Assembly (NCBI RefSeq): GCF_014230145.1
Contig: NZ_JACHVC010000005.1
Location: 255,501-319,500 of the forward strand
Direction of reading: 5' to 3'
Origin: Pelagicoccus albus
GTDB lineage: Bacteria; Verrucomicrobiota; Verrucomicrobiia; Opitutales; Opitutaceae
DNA length: 64,000 nt
The position numbers were made by a program, and so were the translations under genes. Under the pieces are notes generated by a model, which was given only the letters and a program-made list of their open reading frames with translations, had not been told where the DNA came from and made no database searches. Below are positions 34,965-44,272 of the stretch, one piece after another; the stretch's first letter is position 1, and the number at the start of each line of letters is the position of its first letter.

Positions 34965-36533
34965 TTAGGGTGATATGCGATACCGCAAGACACTGACTGA
35001 AGCTGGGGGCGCTAGGAAAAGCCAGGCGTTGTTTGCACTGCGACTAGGCCTGGAGCAATCGCGTGGGCTGACTCTATCCGGGTGCTTTGCATCGTTGAAA
35101 TGCCATGGCTGATCTGATGCGAGCTGCTTGCATTCTTCCCAATTTCCTTTCGTGTCGATTACGAGGGAAACTTCGTTTGGCTGGCTCATGCTCGCGTTGA
35201 CTATGTTTATCGTTACTACACCATCTTTGAGGGATGCGAAGCTGTGTACGGCCTTGAGAGTGCTGGTTCGTTCGAATAGGGTAGTGGAACGGCAAGAGGT
35301 TTCCAGTTTCTGAGCGCCTCGGTGCGCTTTATAAAGTTGGAAGAGATGGTAGGTGGGGGTGAGGATTGTGTGTGGACCGTCCGTTATTGCTAGGGCTCCC
35401 AATACGTTAACCGATTGGGCGAGGCAGGCCATCTTGACCTTGTCGCAATGGCGGTGGAAAATATCCAGGGTCAGGGCGTAGCAAACCATGTCTCTGACTG
35501 TGTTCTGTTGCCAGAGCGCGGTTTTGCTGGTGTCGAAAGGATGCCAGTTACCCCATTCGCCTACGATAAGGTCGACATTGGGCTGATAAGCGAAGGGATC
35601 GTTTCCCGCTTGGGGAAGATGCTTCTCAATGAGGGCGTGTTGCTCTTCAATGACTTCTTCCAGCTCCAAGGCTCCGTCGAGAAGATAATTCCATTGGTCT
35701 TCGTTGAAATCTGTAATCGTACCCGCTTCTCCTTGGAGGTTCCAATTGTAGAAGTGCAGGTCGTAACCGTGGATGGGCGGCGCTCTAAATTCGCCAAGAG
35801 CATCGAAAAAACGTCTCGTCCACTCGACCCGTTCCTGTGGCTTGTTTCCGTCGGGGCCTACGGCTACTAGCTTTATAGGGAGGGTCTCCGGGAAGAGCTG
35901 ATTTTGTGCGGGCTCTATCGGAAAACGTGGAAATGCGGATGCATAACGGCGGTAAGTATCTGCGTATCCTTCTGCTGTAAACGTCCCGCCACCGGCCCAC
36001 GCTTCGTTTCCAATGCCCCAGTAGGTAACGTTGAAAGGAGTGCTCGAACCGTTCGTTGCGCGTTCTTTCGCTAAGTATGTATCCGAAGGTCGGTTACAAT
36101 ATTCCGCCCATGATACCATTTCCTCGACAGAACCGGATAGTAGATTGGTGTTGATCCATGGCTCGGCATTTATGCGGCGGCAAAAATCTATGAACTCATG
36201 TGTTCCGAATTCGTTATTCTCTGGTTGGTTGGTGCCAAAGGTTGCGTTGTAGGTCGTCGGTCTTCGATTAGGATCGCCTATCCCATCGCGCCAGTGATAC
36301 GTGTCGGCAAAACATCCACCAGGCCAACGGAGTACGGGAGGCTCGAGGTCGGAAAAAGCGTTTAGTAGTGCGGTTCTTAGGCCCTCTTTATTGTCGATTT
36401 CGGAATCACTCCCTACCCAAATGCCACCCTGTATGCAACCCCCCAAGTGTTCAATGAATTGGCCGTGTAGCTCTGGTGAAACGATTTGGCTGGTTGCTGT
36501 GGTTTCTATCTTTATTCGGCTCTTATACGGCAT
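34965..36533 (-). CDS. GH51 alpha-L-arabinofuranosidase
   Basis: The 522-residue protein has no signal peptide and is thus cytoplasmic. It carries family GH51 signatures: the FIEHLGGCIQGG start (~27-38), RWPGGCFAD, acid/base Glu177 in YWGIGNEAW, HFYNW at ~260 and nucleophile Glu326 in VGEWGNWH. Length is typical for a TIM barrel plus C-terminal jelly-roll. It hydrolyses terminal non-reducing alpha-L-arabinofuranosyl residues from oligosaccharides. It is divergent from the TonB receptor and upstream of the AraC regulator. With GH78, GH42 and the GH3s next door it would remove arabinose from imported glycosides. Confidence 0.95.
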   Translation of the reverse strand: MPYKSRIKIETTATSQIVSPELHGQFIEHLGGCIQGGIWVGSDSEIDNKEGLRTALLNAFSDLEPPVLRWPGGCFADTYHWRDGIGDPNRRPTTYNATFGTNQPENNEFGTHEFIDFCRRINAEPWINTNLLSGSVEEMVSWAEYCNRPSDTYLAKERATNGSSTPFNVTYWGIGNEAWAGGGTFTAEGYADTYRRYASAFPRFPIEPAQNQLFPETLPIKLVAVGPDGNKPQERVEWTRRFFDALGEFRAPPIHGYDLHFYNWNLQGEAGTITDFNEDQWNYLLDGALELEEVIEEQHALIEKHLPQAGNDPFAYQPNVDLIVGEWGNWHPFDTSKTALWQQNTVRDMVCYALTLDIFHRHCDKVKMACLAQSVNVLGALAITDGPHTILTPTYHLFQLYKAHRGAQKLETSCRSTTLFERTSTLKAVHSFASLKDGVVTINIVNASMSQPNEVSLVIDTKGNWEECKQLASDQPWHFNDAKHPDRVSPRDCSRPSRSANNAWLFLAPPASVSVLRYRISP

Positions 36534-37220
36534 TTGGAGTATTGCTTAAATTGTATTCGCGATTTGGACACGGCTTACGACCTGGTTTGACCCAGGGTAT
36601 CCGTTTCTACGGCGCGATTGGGGTTAGGCTAAGTCTCTAAAAATAGAGGATATGGTGGGTGTATACGTAGCCTAAGGGGAGCAGCTACACTGCGATCGAA
36701 GGGGCGATGAGCTATCGCACCCTAAGTCTGACGAGTGGAGGCGCAGGACTGAAAGTCAATCTAATTGGATGAGGTTTCGAGTAACTGATTTTATAAATTT
36801 TGCTGATTTGGTCAATAAGTGAAGCTTGGTTCAAATAGGGGGTAGAGGAAGAATCAGATAGTTGGTAGTATGCGTCACATCACCAGGATTCAGGGTGGTT
36901 CCGAAACTTGGCAGGTTCTTGAACAAACTGAAACATTCAGCAAGGCAGCGACTTAGGGGGTATGTTGTCGAGGTTGTCGTTTCGGTTTTAGTAGGGGGCC
37001 TGCCAGCTTCGATGAGCCTCCAAGCTTTCTGTTTGTGCCCCAAATCAAACCCTAAATATCCACCCCAATCGTTTTTGCTGCTTTTATCAGGTTCCCTCGT
37101 TGCCTTGGTGAACTGTGCATTTGTTGGCAGTCGGCGTGTCTGACGTTTTCGATGCGGTGTGGATGGCAACCCAGACTAAATCGATATAGGCGACTGAACT
37201 CTGTCGCTGGCAGACAACAA
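36534..37220. promoter_or_regulatory. Divergent control region, GH51 / TonB receptor, rich in inverted repeats
   Basis: No convincing gene lies in this 687-bp gap. Several inverted repeats do: TTAGGCTA (36624-36631) with TAGCCTAA (36668-36675) enclosing a smaller hairpin CTCTA-AAAA-TAGAG (36635-36648), and TGCGAT (36691-36696) with ATCGCA (36714-36719). They may be regulator sites or a structured leader. A specific promoter could not be assigned. Confidence 0.4.
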
Positions 37221-39404
37221 ATGAAAAGAAATTACCCCAATAGAATAGTGGCTTTTGGATGCTCTGTTGCGAGCTTGTTCGCAGGTATCCAACTATTGAA
37301 TGCGCAAGATTTCCAAGAAGACGAGCTTGAGGGAGAAATATTCACGCTAGATGCTGTGATGGTTTCAGCAGAGAAAACTGTCGAGAAACCTGTGCAAAAA
37401 ACTCCAATCGCCATAAGCGTGGTCGGCACGAAGGAGCTGCAGGTGAATGGTATCACTGATGCGGTCAGCTTAGGTAATTATGTGCCTAATATCCACATTG
37501 CCCGCAGCACGAGTGCTGTGGAAATTGCTATTCGTGGTATCAGTAGCACAAATAATTCGGAGGTCGGTGATCCTGCTGCTGGCTTCACGATCGATGGTAT
37601 AGGCTACGCCCGTCCAGAATCTGCCTCTGCGGCCTTCTATGATGTGCAGCGGGTGGAAGTCTTGCGAGGTCCGCAAGGTACACTCTATGGAAGGAACACA
37701 ATAGCGGGTAGCTTAAATGTAATCACAAACAAACCCAAGGATATCGCGGAAGGCGCGATCAACATCGGATACGGAAACTACAACAGCTTCAGTTTCGATG
37801 GAATGGTCAATATCCCACTAAATGATGCTTGGGCGATGCGCTCCGCATTTTTTGCCCAATCCAATGACGGCTATTACAGTGGTCGGAACGAAGCGGGTGG
37901 AGTGTTGAAGGATATCGGCTGGTCTGATAAGAAAGCGGCGCGTTTGCATTTGCAATACGAGCCAAACGACGACTTCTCCGCGCTATTTACCGTGCATGGG
38001 GCAAAGGTTGCAGGTACCTGGAATCCATTTGTCATGCGTGATGTGGATACAGGTGAACCGGTTCTGCCACTGGAGGGGGTGAACTACACCAATGAACAGG
38101 GAGAGACACATTTCACTTTGAGTACTGAGATAAGTAAACGAATGGGAGATGTGAATATGAGCTATCTGGGGGCTTATAACAAGCTGGCTTTCGACACTAT
38201 CATCGCAGCACCATTGTCTCCACTTCCTAACCCATTTGTTGTATCCGGACCTAATTGGAATCGACAAACACTAACCAGCCATGAGCTGAGATTTTCTTCT
38301 GCGAATCCTAATCGTTTGGAATGGGTAGGGGGGCTTTATCTCTTTGAGGAAAATAACGATGTAACTTTGTTGCTTCCGAGCTGGGGCTTGGCGTTTGCCC
38401 AACCCGAGATGTTGAGCAAATCGAAAGCTGCTTTTGGTCAGGCAACCTTTGAGCTAAGCGAACAGTTTCGGGTAGTTGCAGGACTACGTGTGACCAACGA
38501 TCACAAAGCACGTACTGGTGGTCAGTATTTGATAGCCGAAGATGGCAGTTTGGGAACTCAGCTCTCTGCTAACGAGGCAGATCGAGAGTGGGACTCGTTT
38601 GACTACAAGATAGGGCTTGAATATGATGTCAGCGAGGATTCTATGTTTTATGCAACGCTTTCGACCGGCTTCAAAGCTGGGGGGTTCTACGATGGTACGG
38701 GGGATGTCTATTACGAGCCCGAAGAAATCGAAGCGAGAGAGATTGGTTTCAAAAACCGTTTCTTCGAAAATCGTTTCCAGTGTAACGTATCCATATTTGA
38801 TTACGATTACACAAATTTTCAGGTAACAAATGTGGAGCAAAACGCTGTAACAGGCGAGCTGGGAACCGTAACTCGAAATGCAGAAAAGATTCCGGTCCGT
38901 GGCGTTGAGCTTGAAACAACATACCAAATTAATCGAAACGACCGTCTTACGTTCAACGCGACTTATCTAGACGCCAAGTTTGATGTTTTTTCGCTTGGAG
39001 CGACTGACCTAAGCGGTACCTATATCGAACGCGATTTAGCAGGAAATCACTTAGCGAAAGCCTCTGATTGGACTTTCCAGGCCTCTTATTCCAAGTTATT
39101 CGAATTGGAGAACAATGGGACGATAACGCTGAGGCTGAATTCGCGCTACAACAGCGGATACTACCTGTCCTATGATAACTTTCCGCTCGCACCAAATCCA
39201 GTCGATACTTGGCAGCCTGCGTTCACGAGCACTGACATAGTTGCAACCTATGATTCACCAGATCGTCGTCACTACTATTCGATCTACGTGAAAAACCTAG
39301 AGGACGACATTGTGATGTCCTCAAGCGGCGGCAATGCGAACGGCATTATGGCTGTGTTGTCACCACCTCTTACTTACGGTTTCAAGGTAGGCGCTCGCTT
39401 CTAA
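37221..39404 (+). CDS. TonB-dependent receptor (compact type)
   Basis: The ATG at 37221 gives a signal peptide (IVAFGCSVASLFAGIQLLNAQ, within residues 9-29) and is preferred over an in-frame start 69 nt upstream. The 727-residue protein has a TonB-box region (IFTLDAVMVSAEK), a plug with VEVLRGPQGTLYGRNTIAG (the strongest plug signature) and a barrel ending in GARF. This is the compact receptor type widespread in Proteobacteria for siderophores, vitamins or small glycosides, distinct from the 1208-residue receptor at 23978-27604. It heads the rightward locus with GH3, GH78 and others, so the ligand is likely an arabinose/rhamnose-containing oligosaccharide or glycoside. Confidence 0.93.
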   Translation: MKRNYPNRIVAFGCSVASLFAGIQLLNAQDFQEDELEGEIFTLDAVMVSAEKTVEKPVQKTPIAISVVGTKELQVNGITDAVSLGNYVPNIHIARSTSAVEIAIRGISSTNNSEVGDPAAGFTIDGIGYARPESASAAFYDVQRVEVLRGPQGTLYGRNTIAGSLNVITNKPKDIAEGAINIGYGNYNSFSFDGMVNIPLNDAWAMRSAFFAQSNDGYYSGRNEAGGVLKDIGWSDKKAARLHLQYEPNDDFSALFTVHGAKVAGTWNPFVMRDVDTGEPVLPLEGVNYTNEQGETHFTLSTEISKRMGDVNMSYLGAYNKLAFDTIIAAPLSPLPNPFVVSGPNWNRQTLTSHELRFSSANPNRLEWVGGLYLFEENNDVTLLLPSWGLAFAQPEMLSKSKAAFGQATFELSEQFRVVAGLRVTNDHKARTGGQYLIAEDGSLGTQLSANEADREWDSFDYKIGLEYDVSEDSMFYATLSTGFKAGGFYDGTGDVYYEPEEIEAREIGFKNRFFENRFQCNVSIFDYDYTNFQVTNVEQNAVTGELGTVTRNAEKIPVRGVELETTYQINRNDRLTFNATYLDAKFDVFSLGATDLSGTYIERDLAGNHLAKASDWTFQASYSKLFELENNGTITLRLNSRYNSGYYLSYDNFPLAPNPVDTWQPAFTSTDIVATYDSPDRRHYYSIYVKNLEDDIVMSSSGGNANGIMAVLSPPLTYGFKVGARF

Positions 39405-39522
39405 AAGCCTGCGATTGGTCATAGGAAATCTAGGTTCGTAAACGATCCAAATTTGGATGGGGCATTGTAGACGTCTTGTCGCGTGCATGTGCCCCGTCCG
39501 CTTGTAATTTTTTGTTGATGCT

Positions 39523-41826
39523 ATGAAGAAGCCTAAGGATTTTAGGAAAAAGGCGGCAGCGTTGGTTGCTCAGATGACCCTGGAAGAAAAAGGGTCGCTC
39601 ACTTCTGGTAAGGGATTTTGGGATACAAAGGAAATCGAACGCTTAGGCGTACCATCCATAACGATGACCGATGGCCCTCATGGGCTAAGGAAAAGTGATG
39701 ATATGGATGTTACCCGTAGCTCGCCCGCAACTTGTTTCCCAACAGCTTCGTGCCTTGCCTCGTCGTGGAATCAGGAGCTGGCTAGAGAGGTAGGTGTTGC
39801 CTTAGGAAAAGAGTGTCAAGCTGCCGATGTACAGATATTGTTGGGCCCGGGAGTAAACATGAAGCGTTCGCCTCTGGGTGGCAGAAACTTCGAGTATTTC
39901 TCGGAAGACCCTGTTTTGTCTGGAAAGTTGGCCGCCTCGTTTATCGATGGGGTGCAAAGCGAGGGTGTGGGTACTTCCTTGAAGCACTTTGCCGCCAATA
40001 ACCAAGAGTTCGAGCGCATGAGCAATGACTCGATTGTAGACGATCAAACTCTACGTGAGTATTACCTTCCGGCATTTGAGATCGCAGTCGCTGAGTCTCA
40101 ACCCTGGACTGTTATGTGTGCCTATAACTTGGTCAACGGTGTGTATGCGGCAGAAAACGAGGCTCTACTCAACGGAATATTGAAGAAGGAGTGGGGGTTC
40201 GAAGGATTCGTGGTTTCTGATTGGGGAGCAGTTAACGAACGTCCAGAGGGAGTTCACGCAGGGCTGCATCTTGAAATGCCTTATTCTCAAGGAGTGACGG
40301 ACCGAGAGGTCGTATCTGCGGTCCAAAGTGGCGCTTTAGAGGAGGCAAGACTCGATGAGGTGTTAGTGGATGCTCTATCTGTCATACTTTGCGGATACGA
40401 CTCAAGGAAGCCTGAAACAAATGTGGACTTTGATGCCCATCACCAGCTAGCCCGCAGAGCCGCTGCAGAAGGGGCTGTGTTGCTAAAAAATGATGCGATA
40501 TTGCCTCTCAAGCAGGAATTGAGGGTTGCGGTGATTGGTGATTTTGCACGCAGCCCGCGGTATCAGGGGGCGGGCAGTTCTTTGGTTAATCCAACTAGAG
40601 TCACCAATGCCTTTGATTCGCTGAAAAATGGTGCTCCTGGTAGTCTGGAATTTGTATTTGCTAGTGGATACGATGCCAAAGGTAACACAAGCCCTGCGAT
40701 GCTGGAAGAGGCTTCTAAGTTGGCGAAGTCTTGTGACCTCGCAATCGTATTCGTAGGGTTGCCGAACGATTATGAGTCGGAGGGATTTGACAGAAGCCAT
40801 ATGGATTTGCCTGAGGGGCACAACGCTCTTGTAGCGGCCGTGGCCGACGCCCAAAGTAAACTCGGAGTGGTTCTTATGAATGGATCGTCAGTATCGATGC
40901 CATGGATATCGGATGTTTCATTTCTTTTGGAGTCCTGGCTCGGCGGCCAGGCTGGTGGCGAGGCTATCGCGGATATTTTGTTAGGAAAAGTGAATCCGAG
41001 TGGAAAGTTGTCCGAAACGCTTCCGGTCCGACTTGAGGACACCTCCTCTTATATCAATTTTCCCGGACGTGGGGGCAAGTCTTTCTACGGAGAGCGGATG
41101 TTCGTAGGGTATCGTCATTTCGATACTGTAAACGCTGCTCCGCTTTATCCATTCGGATTCGGATTAAGCTACACAAATTTCGAATATAGGGGCATAGAAA
41201 TATCGAAACCTACTATCGCGGATGGGGAAACGGTCGAAGTGGTGGCTAAAGTCGCCAATGTAGGAGAAGTAGTTGGATCGGAAATTGTGCAGCTTTATGT
41301 CTCTGACTTGGCGAATGAGAAGCGTCGGCCGGTCAAGGAGCTCAAGGGCTTCGCGAAGGTCCGAATCGAGCCCGGCAAAGTCGAGTCCGTACGTTTCGTT
41401 CTGAGAAGGCGGGATTTCGCTAGCTGGGATACGCGATGCAACTCTTGGGTTGTCATGCCCGGCAACTACAAGTTGTTGGTAGGAGGGAGTTCCAACTGTT
41501 TGCCTCTGTCGGGGGATATCGTTGCCATGGAGTCTCCGCGTAGCCGATTGAAACTGAGTAGAAACTCTATGTTGAAGGAGTTCGCCAAGCATGCAGGCGG
41601 CACTGAAGTCTATCTCGAAATGTTGGACCTGTGTCTAAAATCCTTTGGCCTCGAGCAAAAGGAGGAAGTGACGGATTCTTTGGCAGGAGAAGAGCCCCGC
41701 CATAGTATCGATTTTTTCATGGCTATGTTAAACGATATGCCGCTTCGGAAAATGATAGGGCTCTCTGGGGGGCGCATAGATGAGGCTCAGATTGAACGCT
41801 GGGTGTCGGTTGCGAATCAAGATTAG
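39523..41826 (+). CDS. GH3 beta-glycosidase, cytoplasmic
   Basis: The 767-residue protein has the GH3 N-terminal barrel (MTLEEKGSLTSG, TDGPHGLR, LLGPGVN, KHFAANNQE), nucleophile Asp233 in FVVSDWGAV, the GH3 C-terminal domain (VAVIGDFARSPRYQGAGSS, quoted in part) and a fibronectin-III-like domain (FGFGLSYTNFEY, then VGSEIVQLYV). About 90 extra residues follow the Fn3 domain, with helical content. There is no signal peptide. Members are beta-glucosidases, beta-xylosidases or arabinosidases; specificity cannot be read directly. It starts 118 bp after the TonB receptor and leads a run of genes with gaps of 17 nt or less. Confidence 0.93.
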   Translation: MKKPKDFRKKAAALVAQMTLEEKGSLTSGKGFWDTKEIERLGVPSITMTDGPHGLRKSDDMDVTRSSPATCFPTASCLASSWNQELAREVGVALGKECQAADVQILLGPGVNMKRSPLGGRNFEYFSEDPVLSGKLAASFIDGVQSEGVGTSLKHFAANNQEFERMSNDSIVDDQTLREYYLPAFEIAVAESQPWTVMCAYNLVNGVYAAENEALLNGILKKEWGFEGFVVSDWGAVNERPEGVHAGLHLEMPYSQGVTDREVVSAVQSGALEEARLDEVLVDALSVILCGYDSRKPETNVDFDAHHQLARRAAAEGAVLLKNDAILPLKQELRVAVIGDFARSPRYQGAGSSLVNPTRVTNAFDSLKNGAPGSLEFVFASGYDAKGNTSPAMLEEASKLAKSCDLAIVFVGLPNDYESEGFDRSHMDLPEGHNALVAAVADAQSKLGVVLMNGSSVSMPWISDVSFLLESWLGGQAGGEAIADILLGKVNPSGKLSETLPVRLEDTSSYINFPGRGGKSFYGERMFVGYRHFDTVNAAPLYPFGFGLSYTNFEYRGIEISKPTIADGETVEVVAKVANVGEVVGSEIVQLYVSDLANEKRRPVKELKGFAKVRIEPGKVESVRFVLRRRDFASWDTRCNSWVVMPGNYKLLVGGSSNCLPLSGDIVAMESPRSRLKLSRNSMLKEFAKHAGGTEVYLEMLDLCLKSFGLEQKEEVTDSLAGEEPRHSIDFFMAMLNDMPLRKMIGLSGGRIDEAQIERWVSVANQD

Positions 41827-41843
41827 GCTGTTATCTATAGCGA

Positions 41844-44255
41844 ATGGAAGACGCACTTACAATGCAACTACCTGAGCTTCGAGAGTGGCCAGCCTGTTGG
41901 ATATGGCCGAGCTATCCTGGTGGAGATCTGTTGGACAGTTGGGCCCAATTTCGGAAGGTTTTTGTCCTAAACGATCTACCGAAAAGCTTAAAGGTACGAG
42001 TTACTGCCGACCAGTACTATCGTCTGTACGTAAATGGGCAGCGCGTTTTAGACGGCCCGGCCCGCGGCTTCCAGGAAGATTGGTTCTATGACGAGGTTGA
42101 AATAGCACAGTATTTAAAGAGTGGAAACAATGTCATAGGCGCAGTCGCCCGCAACCCAGGCATTGGTCATCACTCCTACATTCATGAAGGGTTCGCCGGT
42201 TTTTTCTTATGGGGCACTTGGGAAGTCGGCGAGCTCTTCACTGACTCTAGTTGGCAGATGCGGCATAGTCCCGTGTATTTGCGGAACCAGACGCGAACGA
42301 GCATTCAAACCGGTTGGCAGGAGTTTTACGATGCGACCGCGGAAGATGGAGATTGGCTGTCTGAAGATTATGACGCTTCTCACTGGCCGAAACCTTCATT
42401 CCACTCAGCCCGACCTGCAGGTTCTCCGCCATGGCATCGTCTGTCTAAGCGCGATATCCCTCTTTTGAGAGAAGCTGTGATCTTGCCTCGCCGCTTAGTG
42501 GCAAGCGGGGAGCTTGCCGTGAACCCTTGTCGGACGAAGTCCTCGAATGTTGTACTGGACCTTCTCGAATCGAAAGTTGCGTGGCGACCATGTGAGTTCG
42601 ACCTTGCGGAATGGATCCCTTTGCCCGAAGGGAAAGAAGATGCCTTCTACCTGCTAGATCTCGAGCGGGAAGTTTTTGCGACGACATTGCTTGAATTTGA
42701 AGGTATTGCAGAAGGAGCACACTTCGATGTTTGTGTCACCGAAGGTCTTGATGGTACAGATCCCATGTTTTTTCCTGAGGAAGGATGTCAGGTCCAATTT
42801 GGTTTCCGTTACACTTGCTCCGGTGGTAATGGGAGGCACGAGAGTTTTCAGCCTTGGGGGTATCGTTACCTTGTTGTTGCGGTACGAGGCTTGGCAGGAA
42901 GTGGAGGACGTTTTAAAGTCGCGTGTCGACATCGTGAATACCCCTTAAGTATCCGAGGAAGTTACAAGTCGAGTAATGAACGGCTTAACGAAATACATGC
43001 CATGTGCGTTCACACGCAACTTTTGTGTATGAGCGATACGTTTGTGGACTGCCCGGGGCGTGAGCAGGCGATGTGGTGGGGAGATGCCCATTGTCATTTT
43101 GATAACTCCAAGATACTGGGGGCAGACGACCGCATCTTTGAGAGGGGAATTCGCTTGATCGGCAGGCAGACCACGCCCAATGGTCTTACTTACTCGCATG
43201 CACCCACAAAGGCTCACGAATGCGTTTTGCCAGACTTCACCCTGGCTTGGATACAGACTCTGCATCAACATTGGTGGTTTAGTGGAAGTGCTACACTTTT
43301 TCGTGAGCAACGAGAGGTCGCTTTAGCTGCCCTAGAGTACTTTCATTCGGAACTGAACAAAGACGGACTATTGCCTTGGGACAGGCGCTACTGGCTGTTT
43401 CTTGACTGGGCGGAAGTTTATCGGGAAGGTGTTCCTTCTCTGTACTGTATACAGTATTACATGACACTGTGTAGTGTGGTCGATCTGATGAAAGAGGTCG
43501 ATGACTCTCAGTTAGAGATTTACATACAACGTCGAGACGATCTGAAGAACTCGATTTTAGAAACGTTTTGGGACAAAGAGAGAGAGGTTCCTTATGACGG
43601 TATTACCCACAACGGCGAAGCCGTCGCGTCTTGTTCCTTACATGTACGTGTATTTTGTATCTTGGCTGACCTCTGGCCAGAGTATCACGGGAAGTGGCTG
43701 AATGAGGACCTTGTACCTTTTGTCCTAGGCCCTAGGCCCAAAGGAGATGCAATTTACGCAGAAACCGACCACGCGGCGAACCCAGATCGCTCTGCTCCGA
43801 CTCCATATTTTATGCAGTTTGTGTTCAAAGCTCTGGAAAAACTAGGGCGAACCGGACTGGTACTGGACTGTATCGAACGCTGGTGGGGAGATATGATAGA
43901 CAGAGGGCTTGTGGCGACAGAAGAGGCTTGGGATGCAGTTGCTGGGCTAGGGAGCTTATGTCATGCTTGGACAGCACATCCTATTCAGTTTTTAGCCAGT
44001 TCTTCACTCGGTATTCGGCAGACAGCTCCAGGTTGGACAGGGATCACGTTTTCTCCGAATCCCCATTGTGAGAAGGTTAAGGGAAAAGTGGATACGCCTT
44101 TGGGAGAAATCTCAGTGAATTGGGACTACAGAGGCGGCAGCCTACAACTGGCTCTCGAACTACCGGAAGGGTGCAAGGGGAGCATCGCATTTAATGGATA
44201 CAAAGAGAATGGAATTACAGGAAGCTGGAGTGGCGTGCTGCCAGTTCGATCATAG
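41844..44255 (+). CDS. GH78-like alpha-L-rhamnosidase
   Basis: The 803-residue protein lacks a signal peptide. Its N-terminal half holds jelly-roll domains (WIWPSYPGGDLLDSWAQFRK, then YRLYVNGQRVLDGPARG) and its second half an alpha/alpha-barrel with the GH78 hallmark DTFVDCPGREQAMWWGDA (~407-424), close to the canonical DCPxRERxGWxGDA in which acidic residues act in inverting catalysis. A substitution is visible where Arg-Glu-Arg reads Arg-Glu-Gln. It should release rhamnose from imported glycosides. It lies 17 nt after the GH3 gene and 17 nt before the symporter gene. Confidence 0.88.
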   Translation: MEDALTMQLPELREWPACWIWPSYPGGDLLDSWAQFRKVFVLNDLPKSLKVRVTADQYYRLYVNGQRVLDGPARGFQEDWFYDEVEIAQYLKSGNNVIGAVARNPGIGHHSYIHEGFAGFFLWGTWEVGELFTDSSWQMRHSPVYLRNQTRTSIQTGWQEFYDATAEDGDWLSEDYDASHWPKPSFHSARPAGSPPWHRLSKRDIPLLREAVILPRRLVASGELAVNPCRTKSSNVVLDLLESKVAWRPCEFDLAEWIPLPEGKEDAFYLLDLEREVFATTLLEFEGIAEGAHFDVCVTEGLDGTDPMFFPEEGCQVQFGFRYTCSGGNGRHESFQPWGYRYLVVAVRGLAGSGGRFKVACRHREYPLSIRGSYKSSNERLNEIHAMCVHTQLLCMSDTFVDCPGREQAMWWGDAHCHFDNSKILGADDRIFERGIRLIGRQTTPNGLTYSHAPTKAHECVLPDFTLAWIQTLHQHWWFSGSATLFREQREVALAALEYFHSELNKDGLLPWDRRYWLFLDWAEVYREGVPSLYCIQYYMTLCSVVDLMKEVDDSQLEIYIQRRDDLKNSILETFWDKEREVPYDGITHNGEAVASCSLHVRVFCILADLWPEYHGKWLNEDLVPFVLGPRPKGDAIYAETDHAANPDRSAPTPYFMQFVFKALEKLGRTGLVLDCIERWWGDMIDRGLVATEEAWDAVAGLGSLCHAWTAHPIQFLASSSLGIRQTAPGWTGITFSPNPHCEKVKGKVDTPLGEISVNWDYRGGSLQLALELPEGCKGSIAFNGYKENGITGSWSGVLPVRS

Positions 44256-44272
44256 ATCACCTTTTTTAGATT

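Noticed and set aside
36831-37169. 112-codon leftward and 93-codon rightward frames upstream of the compact TonB receptor
   Set aside because: They overlap each other on opposite strands, show low-complexity composition without domains, and cover the probable promoter of the receptor.
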